DNA of 64,000 nucleotides from Vibrio injensis (GCF_001895205.1 NZ_BDJF01000023.1:48427-112426); one strand, 5' to 3'. Positions 42,306-52,949 are shown, counted from the stretch's first letter. The notes: generated from the letters alone by a model not told the origin. Made by a program: numbers and translations.

Positions 42306-43145
42306 TTGCTAAGTTATCGTCACAGTTTTCATGCTGGCAACCACGCTGATGTATTAAAGCATATCGTACAAAGTCTTATTCTCAATGCTTTACAGCAAAA
42401 AGAGACGCCATTTGTTTATCACGATACTCATTCTGGCGTTGGGCGCTACGATTTAACCCACGAGTGGTCAGAAAAAACCGGAGAATACAAACAAGGGATT
42501 GGCCGATTATGGCAGCAGACAGACACTCCCGCGGCAATAGACAGTTATCTGGATGCGGTTAAAGCGCTCAACCAAGGCGAGGAGCTACGCTATTACCCAG
42601 GTTCACCACGCATCGCTCGCGCTCACCTTCGTGCCCAAGACCGCATGGTACTCAGCGAACTGCATCCCAGTGATTACCCATTACTGGAGCAAGAATTTGC
42701 TCGTGATCGCCAAGTGGCCATTTACAAACAAGACGGCTTTGCACGCTTAAAAGCCAGCTTGCCGCCGAAAGAACGCCGCGGCTTGGTGCTGATTGATCCG
42801 CCTTATGAGCTGGCCAAAGAGTATCGCGATGTGGTGCAAGCCATCGCACAAAGCCATAAACGTTGGTCAACGGGCATTTATGCGATTTGGTATCCTGTGG
42901 TTAACCGCTGCGATATTGAAGATATGTTAGAAGGCCTAGCTAACCTTGGCATTCGTAAAATCTTACAAATTGAACTTGGCGTGGCGCCCGATACCAATCA
43001 ACGTGGCATGACCGCGTCAGGGATGATTGTAATTAACCCGCCGTGGAAACTGGAGAGTGAAATGCAAACCATTCTGCCGTTTCTCAAGCAAGCCATCGCT
43101 CCCGCAACGGGTCATTTTAAAGTCGAATGGGTTGTTCCAGAATAA
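42306..43145 (+). CDS. rlmJ: 23S rRNA (adenine2030-N6)-methyltransferase
   Basis: 279 residues. MLSYRHSFHAGNHADVLKH is the highly conserved N-terminus of RlmJ (YhiR), so translation must start at the TTG at 42306, with GAGAG 6 bases upstream. The catalytic motif DPPYE (about 158-162) is that of N6-adenine methylases. It methylates A2030 of 23S rRNA. The stop codon is followed by a hairpin (AAACAGACCC/GGGTCTGTTT) partly made of the neighbouring repeat element. Confidence 0.95.
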   Translation: MLSYRHSFHAGNHADVLKHIVQSLILNALQQKETPFVYHDTHSGVGRYDLTHEWSEKTGEYKQGIGRLWQQTDTPAAIDSYLDAVKALNQGEELRYYPGSPRIARAHLRAQDRMVLSELHPSDYPLLEQEFARDRQVAIYKQDGFARLKASLPPKERRGLVLIDPPYELAKEYRDVVQAIAQSHKRWSTGIYAIWYPVVNRCDIEDMLEGLANLGIRKILQIELGVAPDTNQRGMTASGMIVINPPWKLESEMQTILPFLKQAIAPATGHFKVEWVVPE

Positions 43146-43161
43146 ACAGACCCAATCTACT

Positions 43162-43430
43162 TAGGGTCTGTTTATCTTTCGCGGTTAAATTTTGTTCGAG
43201 ATAAAAGTGTTTTAATCGCGGCGAGAGGTTTGTAGCCTAGTTATTCTAGGCAAAACACCTCTCAACAAAGAGTAAAACACTTTTAGCCGAACCCTTCGGG
43301 CAGCGTTTGTGGCTCCTTTCTACGGCGTTATCGGCTTTTCAGGTAGAATAACTACATTTCAAAGCCTCTGCCTTGTATAAAGAAGCCACAAACAGCTGCA
43401 AAAATCAGCTCGAAAGATAAACAGACCCTA
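43162..43430. mobile_element. 269-bp MITE-like element with 20-bp terminal inverted repeats
   Basis: TAGGGTCTGTTTATCTTTCG at the left end is the exact complement of the right end (43411-43430). Inside are two long inverted repeats. One is AAAAGTGTTTTA/TAAAACACTTTT enclosing GCCTAG/CTAGGC (about 43202-43283). The other is GTTTGTGGCT/AGCCACAAAC (about 43307-43394). There is no ORF. A TA at both ends may be target duplication. A 53-bp derivative lies at 60906-60958. Confidence 0.75.
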
Positions 43431-43462
43431 ATAACGCACTGAAAAGAATAACGGAGAAAGGA

Positions 43463-44818
43463 ATGACAACACATTTTGATTATATCTGTATTGGTGGCGG
43501 CAGCGGTGGCATCGCTTCAGCGAACCGCGCGGCAATGTATGGCGCAAAAGTCGCTTTGATTGAAGCGAAAGATCTCGGTGGCACTTGTGTGAATGTCGGC
43601 TGTGTGCCGAAAAAAGTCATGTGGCATGGCGCTCAAATTGCCGAAGCCATGCAGCTTTACGCGAAAGACTACGGCTTTGATGTCAAGGTTAATGGTCTAG
43701 ATTGGTCAAAACTGATTGAAAGCCGTCAAGCCTATATCGGTCGTATTCATCAATCTTATGATCGCGTACTCGGTAATAACAAAGTGCAGGTTATTCGTGG
43801 TTTTGCCCGCTTCATTGATACCAAAACTATCGAAGTGGAAGGCAAACACTATACCGCCGATCATATTTTGATTGCCGTGGGTGGCCGACCAACCATTCCA
43901 AACATTCCTGGTGCAGAATACGGTATTGATTCCAACGGCTTCTTTGAGTTAACCGAGCAACCGAAACGCGTAGCCGTGGTCGGCGCGGGTTATATTGCGG
44001 TTGAGATCGCCGGGGTACTGCATGCCCTTGGTACAGAGACCCACTTGTTTGTACGCAAAGAATCGCCACTGCGCAGCTTTGATCCGATGATCATCGATAC
44101 TTTGACCGAAGTAATGAAAACGGAAGGGCCAACGCTGCACACCCATAGCGTGCCAAAACAAGTCGTTAAAGAGGCCGATGGCAGTCTGACGCTGCATCTT
44201 GAAAATGGCCAAAGCTGCAATGTCGATACTCTGATCTGGGCGATTGGTCGCCATCCTGCCACGGATGCGATTAATCTTGCCGCCACTGGCGTAGCGATTA
44301 ATGAGCAAGGCTATATTAAAGTCGATCAATACCAAAACACCAATGTTGAAGGCATTTACTGCGTCGGCGATATTATGGAAGGCGGTATTGAGTTAACCCC
44401 CGTGGCTGTTAAAGCTGGTCGTCAACTGTCCGAGCGTTTGTTCAACAACAAACCCGAAGCAAAAATGGATTATGAGTTAGTGCCTACCGTGGTCTTTAGT
44501 CACCCACCGATTGGTACCATCGGCTTAACCGAACCCGACGCGATAGCTAAATATGGCGCGGATCAGGTCAAAATCTATACATCAAGCTTTACTGCCATGT
44601 ATACCGCGGTAACCTCTCATCGCCAGCCATGCAAAATGAAATTAGTCTGCGCAGGGCCAGAAGAAACCGTGGTCGGTTTACATGGTATTGGCTTTACAGT
44701 GGATGAAATGATTCAAGGTTTTGCAGTTGCAATGAAGATGGGCGCGACGAAAGCTGACTTTGATTCGGTGGTGGCTATTCACCCAACGGGCAGTGAAGAG
44801 TTCGTTACTATGAGGTAG
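43463..44818 (+). CDS. gor: Glutathione reductase
   Basis: 451 residues. FAD-binding [14 protein letters not shown] at the N-terminus, redox-active [13 protein letters not shown] (about residues 38-50), NADPH-binding [11 protein letters not shown] (about 173-183), and the C-terminal [12 protein letters not shown] with the catalytic His-Glu pair. It reduces glutathione disulfide with NADPH in the cytoplasm. GGAG precedes the ATG. Confidence 0.95.
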   Translation: MTTHFDYICIGGGSGGIASANRAAMYGAKVALIEAKDLGGTCVNVGCVPKKVMWHGAQIAEAMQLYAKDYGFDVKVNGLDWSKLIESRQAYIGRIHQSYDRVLGNNKVQVIRGFARFIDTKTIEVEGKHYTADHILIAVGGRPTIPNIPGAEYGIDSNGFFELTEQPKRVAVVGAGYIAVEIAGVLHALGTETHLFVRKESPLRSFDPMIIDTLTEVMKTEGPTLHTHSVPKQVVKEADGSLTLHLENGQSCNVDTLIWAIGRHPATDAINLAATGVAINEQGYIKVDQYQNTNVEGIYCVGDIMEGGIELTPVAVKAGRQLSERLFNNKPEAKMDYELVPTVVFSHPPIGTIGLTEPDAIAKYGADQVKIYTSSFTAMYTAVTSHRQPCKMKLVCAGPEETVVGLHGIGFTVDEMIQGFAVAMKMGATKADFDSVVAIHPTGSEEFVTMR

Positions 44819-44832
44819 CCTCTCATCCTAAT

Positions 44833-44868
44833 AAAACTGCGAGCTCACGTTTTGGCTCGCAGTTTTTT
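44833..44868. terminator. Bidirectional terminator between gor and the convergent binding-protein gene
   Basis: AAAACTGCGAGC/GCTCGCAGTTTT with a 10-base loop, T-rich on both strands. It serves gor on the plus strand and the convergent gene on the minus strand. Confidence 0.85.
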
Positions 44869-44888
44869 ATGCACTTGTCTTAACGTAA

Positions 44889-45653
44889 TCACTCTTGTTG
44901 AATCGGCGCTTCTAAACCGTAAGACTCAAATATCCGGGTGATTTCCCCAGAACGGCGCATTTCAGTCAATGCAGCCTCTAATTGATTAATGTATTGATAA
45001 TTTGCTGAGCGTCTAGGTACGCTGAAAAAGCGTCCATTGAGCGAAACATCCGTATAACTGATTTTTCTCAGTTCGGGATCACTTTCAAACACTTCAAGTC
45101 CATGCTGCTCCGAAGTGATTGCCAAATCAAATCGTCCCGCCTTAAGCATATTAATAATTTGATCGCCACTAGTGACAAAAATGGTCCGTAGCTGATCGGT
45201 ATTTTGATTGAATTGTGAACTATAAAAACTGCCATTTAATGCACCAACGACATACCCTTTACTGACGATTTCATCAAAATCTTTAGCATCGATATCAGAG
45301 TTTTTCCGGGTAAAATAAAAGACCTCTCTTTGACCATAACCCATGAGTAGTGGATGTAAATAGACCTCGCGCTCCTCATCCATCGAGTGTAAGGGGATTA
45401 AGTCAACACCGCCTTGTGGCGCAACACCAATGGTTCTCGCCCAAGGCACTTGCGTCCACTGAACTTGATGGCCTAATTTACCAATGACTTGAGTGATCAC
45501 ATCCCCACCCGGCCCTTTGCACTGACCATTTTCAAAATAAAGATAGGGGATTCGGTCTCGACAATGGCCTTGCCACGTCACATTAGCCCAAAGTGGTGCA
45601 GAAAAAAACAAACTTAACCAGCTGATAATTAATAACTTAATACCTTTACTCAT
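44889..45653 (-). CDS. Periplasmic solute-binding protein, family 3 (amino-acid type)
   Basis: 254 residues with a signal peptide (cleavage near PLWAN). The bacterial SBP_3 fold is suggested by YFENGQCKGPGGDVITQVI near the N-terminus and AITSEQHGLEVF with a C-terminal lobe. It stands alone, without permease or ATPase genes, as often seen in vibrios, so it may serve sensing instead of uptake. Confidence 0.75.
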   Translation of the reverse strand: MSKGIKLLIISWLSLFFSAPLWANVTWQGHCRDRIPYLYFENGQCKGPGGDVITQVIGKLGHQVQWTQVPWARTIGVAPQGGVDLIPLHSMDEEREVYLHPLLMGYGQREVFYFTRKNSDIDAKDFDEIVSKGYVVGALNGSFYSSQFNQNTDQLRTIFVTSGDQIINMLKAGRFDLAITSEQHGLEVFESDPELRKISYTDVSLNGRFFSVPRRSANYQYINQLEAALTEMRRSGEITRIFESYGLEAPIQQE

Positions 45654-45807
45654 GCTAACTCCTCCAGTTAGTAAAGCATATGCCCCATAACAGAGCGGCT
45701 ACCAATGAGCAAAGTATAGACAGTGATTACGACTATTGCTGAATGGATAGTGTTAGTGCAACATCGATGAACTCTTCAATAATCATCTTAAATCACTCTC
45801 TACGGCT

Positions 45808-46710
45808 TTATTGTGCAGACTTCACACACAATACATTCAGCTTCGAATTACCTTGCAGTTGAGTCACTTTACCGCTGGCAAATAACCCTTTACGGCCTTC
45901 TCCCCAATAGGGAATGTACAATGGCCACTGATCTCGCTCAGCAATCTGACTGGCTAATAGCTGCTGCCACTCTTGCTGATTTACTAAACGCATCGTTTGT
46001 TGCTGACAGAGCGTTCTTGCCTCGTCATAACTGAGTCGATTCCATGGCTGGTTGTGCTCCATATAAAACGACTTATTTGTCGCAAAGCTATAAGGAACGA
46101 CGTAAGTCGTGCCATTAATTGTCGCTTGATGACGGATCTCAACATCTTCAGAAGCACTTACTGGCCGAGCAGAACGCAGCGGTTGAATTGCCGCCACACC
46201 GCTTTCCGCCACTTTTCGTTCTGCCTGTTTTGCCGGACTGACCGTGGTTGGAGTGGTCACCGTTGAGAGAGGAGTTGTTGATGGGCGAATTTCTCGAATA
46301 AACGCTTCACGATAAGCGGCAAGGTTATTAACCAGCATCAACTCACTGCGAGCTTGGGTAAAATTATCATAAGGGCCAATCAAACAGCGTGTGGCGCGCC
46401 CTTCGGGTTTCATCCATACATGGGTTGAAATACGCTGATAGATAGGTTTCGCTTGCTCAAGGGATAAGGGCTTATCAAGTAAACCGCATTGGATCCAGAA
46501 CTGAGATTGACTTGAACGTGGCTGACTATTGCCCCATAACCCATCACCGATCGGGCAATCACTGGCCAGAACCGGTAACTGTTCGCTAGAGGCTTGCGTT
46601 GCTTCGCAAAGTGCCTCTTGAGCAAATAATCGGCCGTTAAAGAATAAAGCTCCGCCTAATAGTAGGTAAACGAGCCCTCGCGGTGCCGTGTTGATTGTGC
46701 TGATTCCCAT
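45808..46710 (-). CDS. Exported SPOR-like protein with a C-terminal lectin/FGE-like region
   Basis: 300 residues, signal peptide to about residue 30. Residues 68-140 (FWIQCGLLDKPLSLEQAKPI, then CLIGPYDNFTQARSELML) look like a SPOR domain, which binds denuded peptidoglycan at septa. After a Thr/Pro-rich linker, residues 195-298 (WNRLSYDEARTLCQQQTMRL, W-x-x-L, IPYWGEG) resemble C-type-lectin or sulfatase-modifying-factor folds. The pairing is inferred from motif patterns only. Confidence 0.6.
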   Translation of the reverse strand: MGISTINTAPRGLVYLLLGGALFFNGRLFAQEALCEATQASSEQLPVLASDCPIGDGLWGNSQPRSSQSQFWIQCGLLDKPLSLEQAKPIYQRISTHVWMKPEGRATRCLIGPYDNFTQARSELMLVNNLAAYREAFIREIRPSTTPLSTVTTPTTVSPAKQAERKVAESGVAAIQPLRSARPVSASEDVEIRHQATINGTTYVVPYSFATNKSFYMEHNQPWNRLSYDEARTLCQQQTMRLVNQQEWQQLLASQIAERDQWPLYIPYWGEGRKGLFASGKVTQLQGNSKLNVLCVKSAQ

Positions 46711-46882
46711 ATCTATCGTTATCCCGACTCTAGTGACAACAGTGATTTGATTCGCTGCGAACTCATGGCCTCAAAACCACTGCGAAAATCACGCCAACAT
46801 CGATGTCCTGAGAAAGAGAGTCGTCCTCAATGACGACTCTCAGTGTAAGTGGCATATCGATATAAAATCAATCAGCTAGGCC

Positions 46883-47821
46883 TCAACCTTTGTAAATTTT
46901 AGGATTGAAGACATCACGCAGCCAATCGCCCAACAAGTTAATCACCAACACTAGGCTGATCAAAATAATGCCGGGGAATACGGTTATCCACCACGCGCCA
47001 GAGAAAATATACTTAAATCCGGTACTAATTAACGCTCCTAAAGACGGTTGATCAACGGGCAATCCTAGACCAAGAAACGACAACGCTGCTTCAGACATGA
47101 TCGCATTGGCAATTTGAACTGTTGAAATGACTAATATTGGTGATAAACAGTTAGGCAAAATATGTCGAAACATAATCCGTAGCGACTTGAACCCCATCAC
47201 GCGTGCCGCTTCAACGTACTCTTTTTGCTTTTCAGCTAACACGGATGCGCGAATGGTTCGAGCATACTGAGGCCACTCCGCAATACCGATGATCACCACC
47301 AGCATGATCACCGCATATTGGCTATAAAATTCGCCGCCAAAACTGGCTTTAAAAATCGCCGAAACGATGATTGCCACCATCATGGTCGAAAAAGAGAGTT
47401 GAATGTCGGCAAAACGCATTAAAAAACTGTCGATACGCCCACCAAAATAGCCCGCAGAAAGGCCAATAATGATCCCCAAGATAAGCTGTAACCCAACGGC
47501 GAGAAAGCCTATCGTCAGCGATAAGCGCGAGCCATACAAAATGGTTGAGAGAATATCTCGTCCTTGCCCATCGGTACCCAATACAAATTGCCCATCACCG
47601 CCCTCAATCCACATAGGAGGCAGCTCAGAATCCATAATGTCGATACTGGCGAGATCATAAGGGTTCGTCGGCGCGATCACAGGCGCTAACAAGGCTAACA
47701 GCAAAAAAACACTAAATAGCGCAAAGCTGACCATCGCCACTTTATCGCGTAAAAAATAATACAAAAAATCCGATTGTTTAAAGCGCTGCCAAGCGGAAGG
47801 CATGGTTGTTATTGCCGTCAT
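46883..47821 (-). CDS. Peptide ABC transporter permease (DppC/OppC type)
   Basis: 312 residues with six membrane helices and the EAA signature EYVEAARVMGFKSLRIMFRHIL followed by P, where the ATPase docks. An N-terminal OppC-type extension is present. It starts 2 bp after the DppB-type gene ends. Last gene of a binding protein-permease-permease unit. The ATPase gene lies upstream (50607-52322). Confidence 0.9.
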   Translation of the reverse strand: MTAITTMPSAWQRFKQSDFLYYFLRDKVAMVSFALFSVFLLLALLAPVIAPTNPYDLASIDIMDSELPPMWIEGGDGQFVLGTDGQGRDILSTILYGSRLSLTIGFLAVGLQLILGIIIGLSAGYFGGRIDSFLMRFADIQLSFSTMMVAIIVSAIFKASFGGEFYSQYAVIMLVVIIGIAEWPQYARTIRASVLAEKQKEYVEAARVMGFKSLRIMFRHILPNCLSPILVISTVQIANAIMSEAALSFLGLGLPVDQPSLGALISTGFKYIFSGAWWITVFPGIILISLVLVINLLGDWLRDVFNPKIYKG

Positions 47822-47823
47822 GA

Positions 47824-48801
47824 TTAGGCTCCTTTTCCGGTGAGATTCACCGTCGGATTAATTAATCCATACAGTAGGTCAACGATCGTATTGGTCACGA
47901 CAAAAATTAACCCGACAAAAATTACGTAAGCCGTGATCAGCGGTGTATCAACACGATTAATCGCTTCCAAAAAGAGCAATCCAGTCCCCGGCCACTGAAA
48001 GACCGTTTCGGTCAAAATGGTATACGCCACCATGGTACCAATTTGTACACCGCCTACCGTCAACACCGGTAATAGGGTGTTTTTTAAAGCATGTTGAAAA
48101 TAGATTTTATTCATCGCTAAGCCTTTGGCTTTAGCGAACTTAATGTATTCAGAGTTTAAAACTTCTAACATCTCTGCTCGGACTAAACGAATAAACAGAG
48201 GTAGCATAATCGAAGACAAGGCGATACTTGGTAACACTAAATGACTTAACCCATTGAGGTTAAATAATCCCGACTGCCAGCCGAAAACATTGGTGGTTTG
48301 CCCGCGGCCATAAGAAGGCAACCAGCCCAGTTCAATGGAAAACACATACATCAACATAATGGCGGTCAAAAAGACGGGGATCGAAATACCGATACTGCTG
48401 CCAGCCATAATCAGTTTCGAAAACAGCCGTTTAGGATGAATAGCCGAATAGACGCCTAATGGAATGGATAAAGTAATAATAATCACGGTCGCGGCAAAAA
48501 CTAGCTCAAGTGTCGCAACCAGTTTATCTAAAATCACCTCAGCCGCTGGACGTTTAAAAAAGTAGGAGGTCCCTAAATCACCTTTGATCGCCGCGCCCAA
48601 GAAACGACTATATTTGACTAAAAATGGGTCATTAAGCCCCAACTCATCACGCATCGCTTGACGCTGTGCTTCTGACACCGATTGCCCAACCAGTTCACGC
48701 AACGGATCGCCTAAATTATCTTGAATGGCAAACGCCACCAAGCTAATCACAAACATGACGATCAGTGCCTGATATAGACGTTTGATCAAAAAAGAAAACA
48801 T
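47824..48801 (-). CDS. Peptide ABC transporter permease (DppB/OppB type)
   Basis: 325 residues with six membrane helices, an N-terminal LIKRLYQALIVMFVISLVAF helix and the EAA loop EYIKFAKAKGLAMNKIYFQHAL. Partner of the DppC-type permease. Separated from the binding-protein gene by a strong hairpin that may lower permease expression. Confidence 0.9.
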   Translation of the reverse strand: MFSFLIKRLYQALIVMFVISLVAFAIQDNLGDPLRELVGQSVSEAQRQAMRDELGLNDPFLVKYSRFLGAAIKGDLGTSYFFKRPAAEVILDKLVATLELVFAATVIIITLSIPLGVYSAIHPKRLFSKLIMAGSSIGISIPVFLTAIMLMYVFSIELGWLPSYGRGQTTNVFGWQSGLFNLNGLSHLVLPSIALSSIMLPLFIRLVRAEMLEVLNSEYIKFAKAKGLAMNKIYFQHALKNTLLPVLTVGGVQIGTMVAYTILTETVFQWPGTGLLFLEAINRVDTPLITAYVIFVGLIFVVTNTIVDLLYGLINPTVNLTGKGA

Positions 48802-48881
48802 TCCCTGCCCCTTACACTATCCATAACTCTTGTCGGATTGATGACCACATCAACCACAATAAAACGACCGCTTTAAAGAAG

Positions 48882-48911
48882 AAAAAAGGTTGCCGTCTGA
48901 GAGGGCAACCT
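48882..48911 (-). terminator. Terminator/attenuator between binding protein and permease genes
   Basis: AGGTTGCC/GGCAACCT stem with a 9-base loop and TTTTTT on the minus strand, 40 bp after the binding-protein stop. Partial termination would give more binding protein than permease, common in ABC importers. Confidence 0.75.
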
Positions 48912-48950
48912 TTCCTCAACTTCAAACATTTCAGAAAGGTTATCTAAACG

Positions 48951-50507
48951 CTACTTGTTAACCACCAAATCGCCAAAGTAAGGGAAGTCCATACCATTGA
49001 TGATCGGCGCTAACTCTAGGTTTTTCTTCGCCGCCCAAGAAGGATCTTGCCAATGCAATGGTACGAATGCCGCTTCGTTGTATAAGATCTCTTCTACCTT
49101 TTTCAACATCTCGCTGCGTTTGGCTAAATCGGTCTCAACGTTAGACGCATTGACCAAAGCATCCACTTCTGGATTAGAGTAGTGACCACAGTTGTATTGC
49201 CCTTTACCCGTTTGCTCATTACGCGTCATGGTTAAAAACTCAGTAAAGTTAGCGGAATCTTCTGTATCTGGGTGCCAGCCAATCAGCAACATATCCGCTG
49301 CACATTTATCAAATTCTGGCCAATATTGCGCTTTAGGCATGGTTTTCAAATCAACTTTAATATTGATACGAGCAAGCATTGCAGAAGCGGCTTGAGCAAT
49401 TTTATCGTCATTAACATAGCGGTTATTCGGCGAAATCATCGACAAATTAAAGCCTTGTTCATAACCAGCGTCTTTCATCAATTGTCTGGCTTTTTCAAGA
49501 TCAAAGCGCGGTTTGAGATTCTCGTTATAACCGGCATAACCGACTGGGCTTTGCTGACCAGCGGCCGTCGCCGCGCCGCGCATAACACGATCAACAATCC
49601 CTTGATTATTAATCGCATAGACAATCGCTTGACGAACACGTACATCACGTAGGGCTTCATGACTATTTTGGTTTAATTGAAAGGTGATCACGCGTGTACC
49701 CGGCATGGTGTACAGCTCAACATCACGCGCATTACGAATGCGTTGGTAATCATTAGGCGAGACAGGTGCAATCATATCGACGCCACCGGATAATAATGCC
49801 GCCACACGGGTTGCATCTTCTTTGATCGGCACGAGAGTCAGTTTCTCAACATTACCCTTGCTGGCTGTATCCCAGTAATCCGTAAAGCGAGCAAACTCCA
49901 TACGAATACCCTGCTCACGGTGAGTAATAATGAAAGGGCCTGTGCCCGAAGCATTTAAAGAAGCAAAGGAAGATCCGTGTTTGACAATTTCCGCTTTATC
50001 TTTGCCATCAGCGGTCTTGCCAGAGTAGAACTGGCTGTCCATCGGGAAAATATAGGTCGCAACGTTTTCGATCAGGGGATAAACACCATGGGTTTTAATA
50101 TCCACCGTATAATCATCCACTTTACTGATCGAAGCTAGCGGCTCAAAAATACCTTTAAAATCGGCCGACTCTTTCAAGCGATTGAACGTCCATATCACAT
50201 CATCGGCAGTGAAAGGATTACCAGAGTGAAACTTGACGCCTTCGCGCAAATGAAAGCGCATGGTTTCATCATCCAAACGCTGCCAAGATTTCGCTAAACG
50301 GGCTTCAAATTGCATGTCTTGAGTAAAACGAATCAGCGGGTCAAACACCATGTGCGATAACTGAAGTGTACCGCCAGAGAGCTGCTCATGAGGATCCATC
50401 GATACCGGGTCTGAATCGTAAGCGATTTTTATTTGTGCTGCGTTGAGCGAAAAACTCAGTCCAGCAGTAATTAAGGCTAGGGCTAGCTTGCTTTTAATGA
50501 TTTTCAT
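48951..50507 (-). CDS. Peptide-binding periplasmic protein (SBP family 5)
   Basis: 518 residues with a signal peptide (cleavage near LNAAQ). IAYDSDPVSMDPHEQLSGGT and WQRLDDETMRFHLREGVKFH followed by SGNPFTADDV are the diagnostic N-terminal and SBP_5 signature regions. Delivers oligopeptides to the adjacent permeases. The exact peptide class is unknown. Confidence 0.9.
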   Translation of the reverse strand: MKIIKSKLALALITAGLSFSLNAAQIKIAYDSDPVSMDPHEQLSGGTLQLSHMVFDPLIRFTQDMQFEARLAKSWQRLDDETMRFHLREGVKFHSGNPFTADDVIWTFNRLKESADFKGIFEPLASISKVDDYTVDIKTHGVYPLIENVATYIFPMDSQFYSGKTADGKDKAEIVKHGSSFASLNASGTGPFIITHREQGIRMEFARFTDYWDTASKGNVEKLTLVPIKEDATRVAALLSGGVDMIAPVSPNDYQRIRNARDVELYTMPGTRVITFQLNQNSHEALRDVRVRQAIVYAINNQGIVDRVMRGAATAAGQQSPVGYAGYNENLKPRFDLEKARQLMKDAGYEQGFNLSMISPNNRYVNDDKIAQAASAMLARINIKVDLKTMPKAQYWPEFDKCAADMLLIGWHPDTEDSANFTEFLTMTRNEQTGKGQYNCGHYSNPEVDALVNASNVETDLAKRSEMLKKVEEILYNEAAFVPLHWQDPSWAAKKNLELAPIINGMDFPYFGDLVVNK

Positions 50508-50606
50508 TGCATAACTCCTTATGCGGGAATCAATATCCCTATGGGTTGTTTTGATTATGAGATGTTACGTCGATAATCGATGACTAACGGTTAACGCCAC
50601 CGCACA

Positions 50607-52322
50607 TTAGGCAGAGACTTTCTGCTCTCTTAGTCCGGTGAACTCTGGCATTAACGAAATTAATTGCTGACTGTATTCATGTTGTGGATGAGTGAATAAT
50701 TGTTCTGTCGGAGCCACTTCTAATAAGGTCCCCATCTTCATCACCCCGACTCGGTCACACATTTGGCGAATCACCGGCAAATCATGACTGATGAATAACA
50801 TGGTTAAGTTGAGCTCTTGTTGTAAGTCTTTTAATAAATTCAAGATTTGTGCTTGTACAGAAACATCCAAAGCAGAGGTCGGTTCATCACAAATCAATAA
50901 ACGAGGGCGAGTCGCGAGAGCTCGAGCTATCGAAATTCGTTGGCGCTGACCACCAGAAAACTCATGAGGATACTTAACACCAGCCATTCGCCCTAAGCCG
51001 ACATACTCTAAAAGATCGTGTACGATTTGCCGCGTTTGCGATTCATTATCCGTTAAACGGTGGAAACGAATCGGTTCCGCGATGATGTCCATCACCTTCA
51101 TACGAGGATTCATTGACGTGTATGGATTTTGAAATACCATTTGCATCTGACGACGAATGGGGCGACGCTGCTTCTCTGATTTTAACGCTGTAAGATCAAT
51201 GCCTTCAAAAGTGACTCTACCTTCATTCGGCTGATACAAGCCAGCAATGACTCGCGCAATAGTGGATTTACCCGATCCCGATTCACCGACCAGCCCAAAG
51301 GTTTCCCCCTCATGAACTTGAAAACTGACGTTATTCGAGGCTTGAACATACTCACGGCGACTGGCAAATAGGGAGTCCTTAGTCACAAAGCGCAAGTTAA
51401 CCCGCTCAACATTCAAAAGTGGGCCCGTATAGGCGCGCTGATCTTGGCTTTGTCCTAACCAATGAGTTTTGATATCCAGTGGAGCTAGCTCACTGGCTTG
51501 TTCGATGTAGCTGACCAGTGGAAATCGGTCTAATTTGATATCTGAACGCGGGACGGCAGAAATCAAGCTACGTGTGTAAGGATGATCTGGGTCGCCAAGC
51601 ACTTTCGCTGTTGGTCCAAATTCGACTAAATCGCCCCGATACATCACAGCAACGCGATCAGTCACATTGGAAACGACGCCCATATCATGGGTCACCAGCA
51701 TACAGCCAACATTATTTTTCTTACACAAATCACGAATCAAACTCAAGATCTGATCTTGAATAGACACGTCTAGCGCAGTGGTTGGTTCATCAGCAATGAT
51801 CAGATCAGGCTCTCCGGCCAAGGCGATAGCGATCACCACTCTTTGACGCATACCACCGGAAAATTGGTGAGGATATTGCTTAAGACGATTTTCAGGTTGG
51901 GGAATACCCACTTGGTTCATCAACGCTAAGGCACGCTGGTAAGCCTGTTCATTACTCACTTTCATATTGGCATGAATGGTTTCCGTCAACTGTTGCTCAA
52001 CGGTGAATAATGGATTTAAAGAGGTCATCGGATCTTGAAAAATAAAACCGATTTTTGAACCTCGCACTTGGCGCATTTGTTCTATCGATAGACCAGAAAT
52101 TTTCTCGCCATTTAAAAACACTTCGCCGCCAGCAACAGTCCCTGGTGGACTCAATAAATCGATAATTGCATTACCAACAGTCGATTTTCCAGCGCCAGAT
52201 TCTCCCACCACACCGACAATTTCACCGCGCTGAATATCCAATGTGAGTGATTTTACCGCAACATGAACCCCATGACGTGAGGGATATTCTATTCGTAAGT
52301 TATTAACTTCTAAAAGTGACAT
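50607..52322 (-). CDS. Fused dual ATPase of the peptide ABC transporter (DppD-DppF fusion)
   Basis: 571 residues with two complete ABC cassettes: Walker A GESGAGKST (about 40-48) and GESGSGKST (about 346-354), signatures FSGGMRQRVV and FSGGQRQRIS, Walker B LIIADEPT and LLICDEPT. Most peptide importers use two separate ATPases, but fused forms such as YejF are known. First gene of the operon, with the binding protein 99 bp downstream. Confidence 0.9.
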   Translation of the reverse strand: MSLLEVNNLRIEYPSRHGVHVAVKSLTLDIQRGEIVGVVGESGAGKSTVGNAIIDLLSPPGTVAGGEVFLNGEKISGLSIEQMRQVRGSKIGFIFQDPMTSLNPLFTVEQQLTETIHANMKVSNEQAYQRALALMNQVGIPQPENRLKQYPHQFSGGMRQRVVIAIALAGEPDLIIADEPTTALDVSIQDQILSLIRDLCKKNNVGCMLVTHDMGVVSNVTDRVAVMYRGDLVEFGPTAKVLGDPDHPYTRSLISAVPRSDIKLDRFPLVSYIEQASELAPLDIKTHWLGQSQDQRAYTGPLLNVERVNLRFVTKDSLFASRREYVQASNNVSFQVHEGETFGLVGESGSGKSTIARVIAGLYQPNEGRVTFEGIDLTALKSEKQRRPIRRQMQMVFQNPYTSMNPRMKVMDIIAEPIRFHRLTDNESQTRQIVHDLLEYVGLGRMAGVKYPHEFSGGQRQRISIARALATRPRLLICDEPTSALDVSVQAQILNLLKDLQQELNLTMLFISHDLPVIRQMCDRVGVMKMGTLLEVAPTEQLFTHPQHEYSQQLISLMPEFTGLREQKVSA

Positions 52323-52571
52323 GCAAACCAGACCTCAACCGCTATGGCGTAATTATCCGTGTCTGAGACTGACTGATTCAGACCATAAAATGGCTGATTA
52401 TTCAGTCAGTACCCATCAATCCTTTTGACCAGTCCACTGTTCTGGTTATTTACAAGTTGAACAATTTGGCAAAATTTTCACATAAAAGCAACAAGCAAAC
52501 TCGAAAAGATAAATTTACCGATAAACGATTGAAAAGCGCAGGACAACACAGATTTGCAGAAGAATTCTTTA

Positions 52572-52852
52572 TAAAGAAAAGCCCTAGTCTCTCAACTAGC
52601 GCTTCTTATCATGGTCGGTGAAGAGATGGGCTTGAATATCAGGCGCCCCCCCGCCCCTAGCAAGAGCGCTATATCATTTTAAATTTAGCGCATGAAAAAA
52701 GCCCCAGTCTTTCGACTAGGGCTTCTTATGATGGTCGGTGAAGAGCTGGGCTTGAATATCAGGCGAACCCCCGCCCCTAGCAAGAGCGCTATATCATTTT
52801 AAATTTAGCACATGAAAAAAAGCCCCAGTCTTTTGACTAGGGCTTCTTATAA
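52572..52852 (-). repeat. Tandem 120-bp repeats derived from the tRNA-Pro 3' end and its terminator
   Basis: Two full units (from 52581 and 52701) and the start of a third (52822) each hold a terminator (GCCC-TAGTC/GACTA-GGGC type, T-run on the minus strand) and then TGGTCGGTGAAGAG. Those 14 bases equal the last 14 of tRNA-Pro including CCA. The sequence then diverges into a shared ~70-bp filler containing CCCGCCCCTAGCAAGAGCGC. Units differ at few positions. The layout resembles the tyrT repeats of E. coli. Confidence 0.85.
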
Positions 52853-52929
<77 letters not shown>

Positions 52930-52949
52930 AGATTTTATTCGCTTTATAA

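Noticed and set aside
44819..44888. Remnant of a VSP-I-like island next to gor, as in pandemic V. cholerae
   Set aside because: Only a bidirectional terminator separates gor from the next core gene; no island sequence is present.
52600..52700. CRISPR-like array because of the regular 120-bp period
   Set aside because: Units are long, contain a terminator and a tRNA end, and have no unique spacers.
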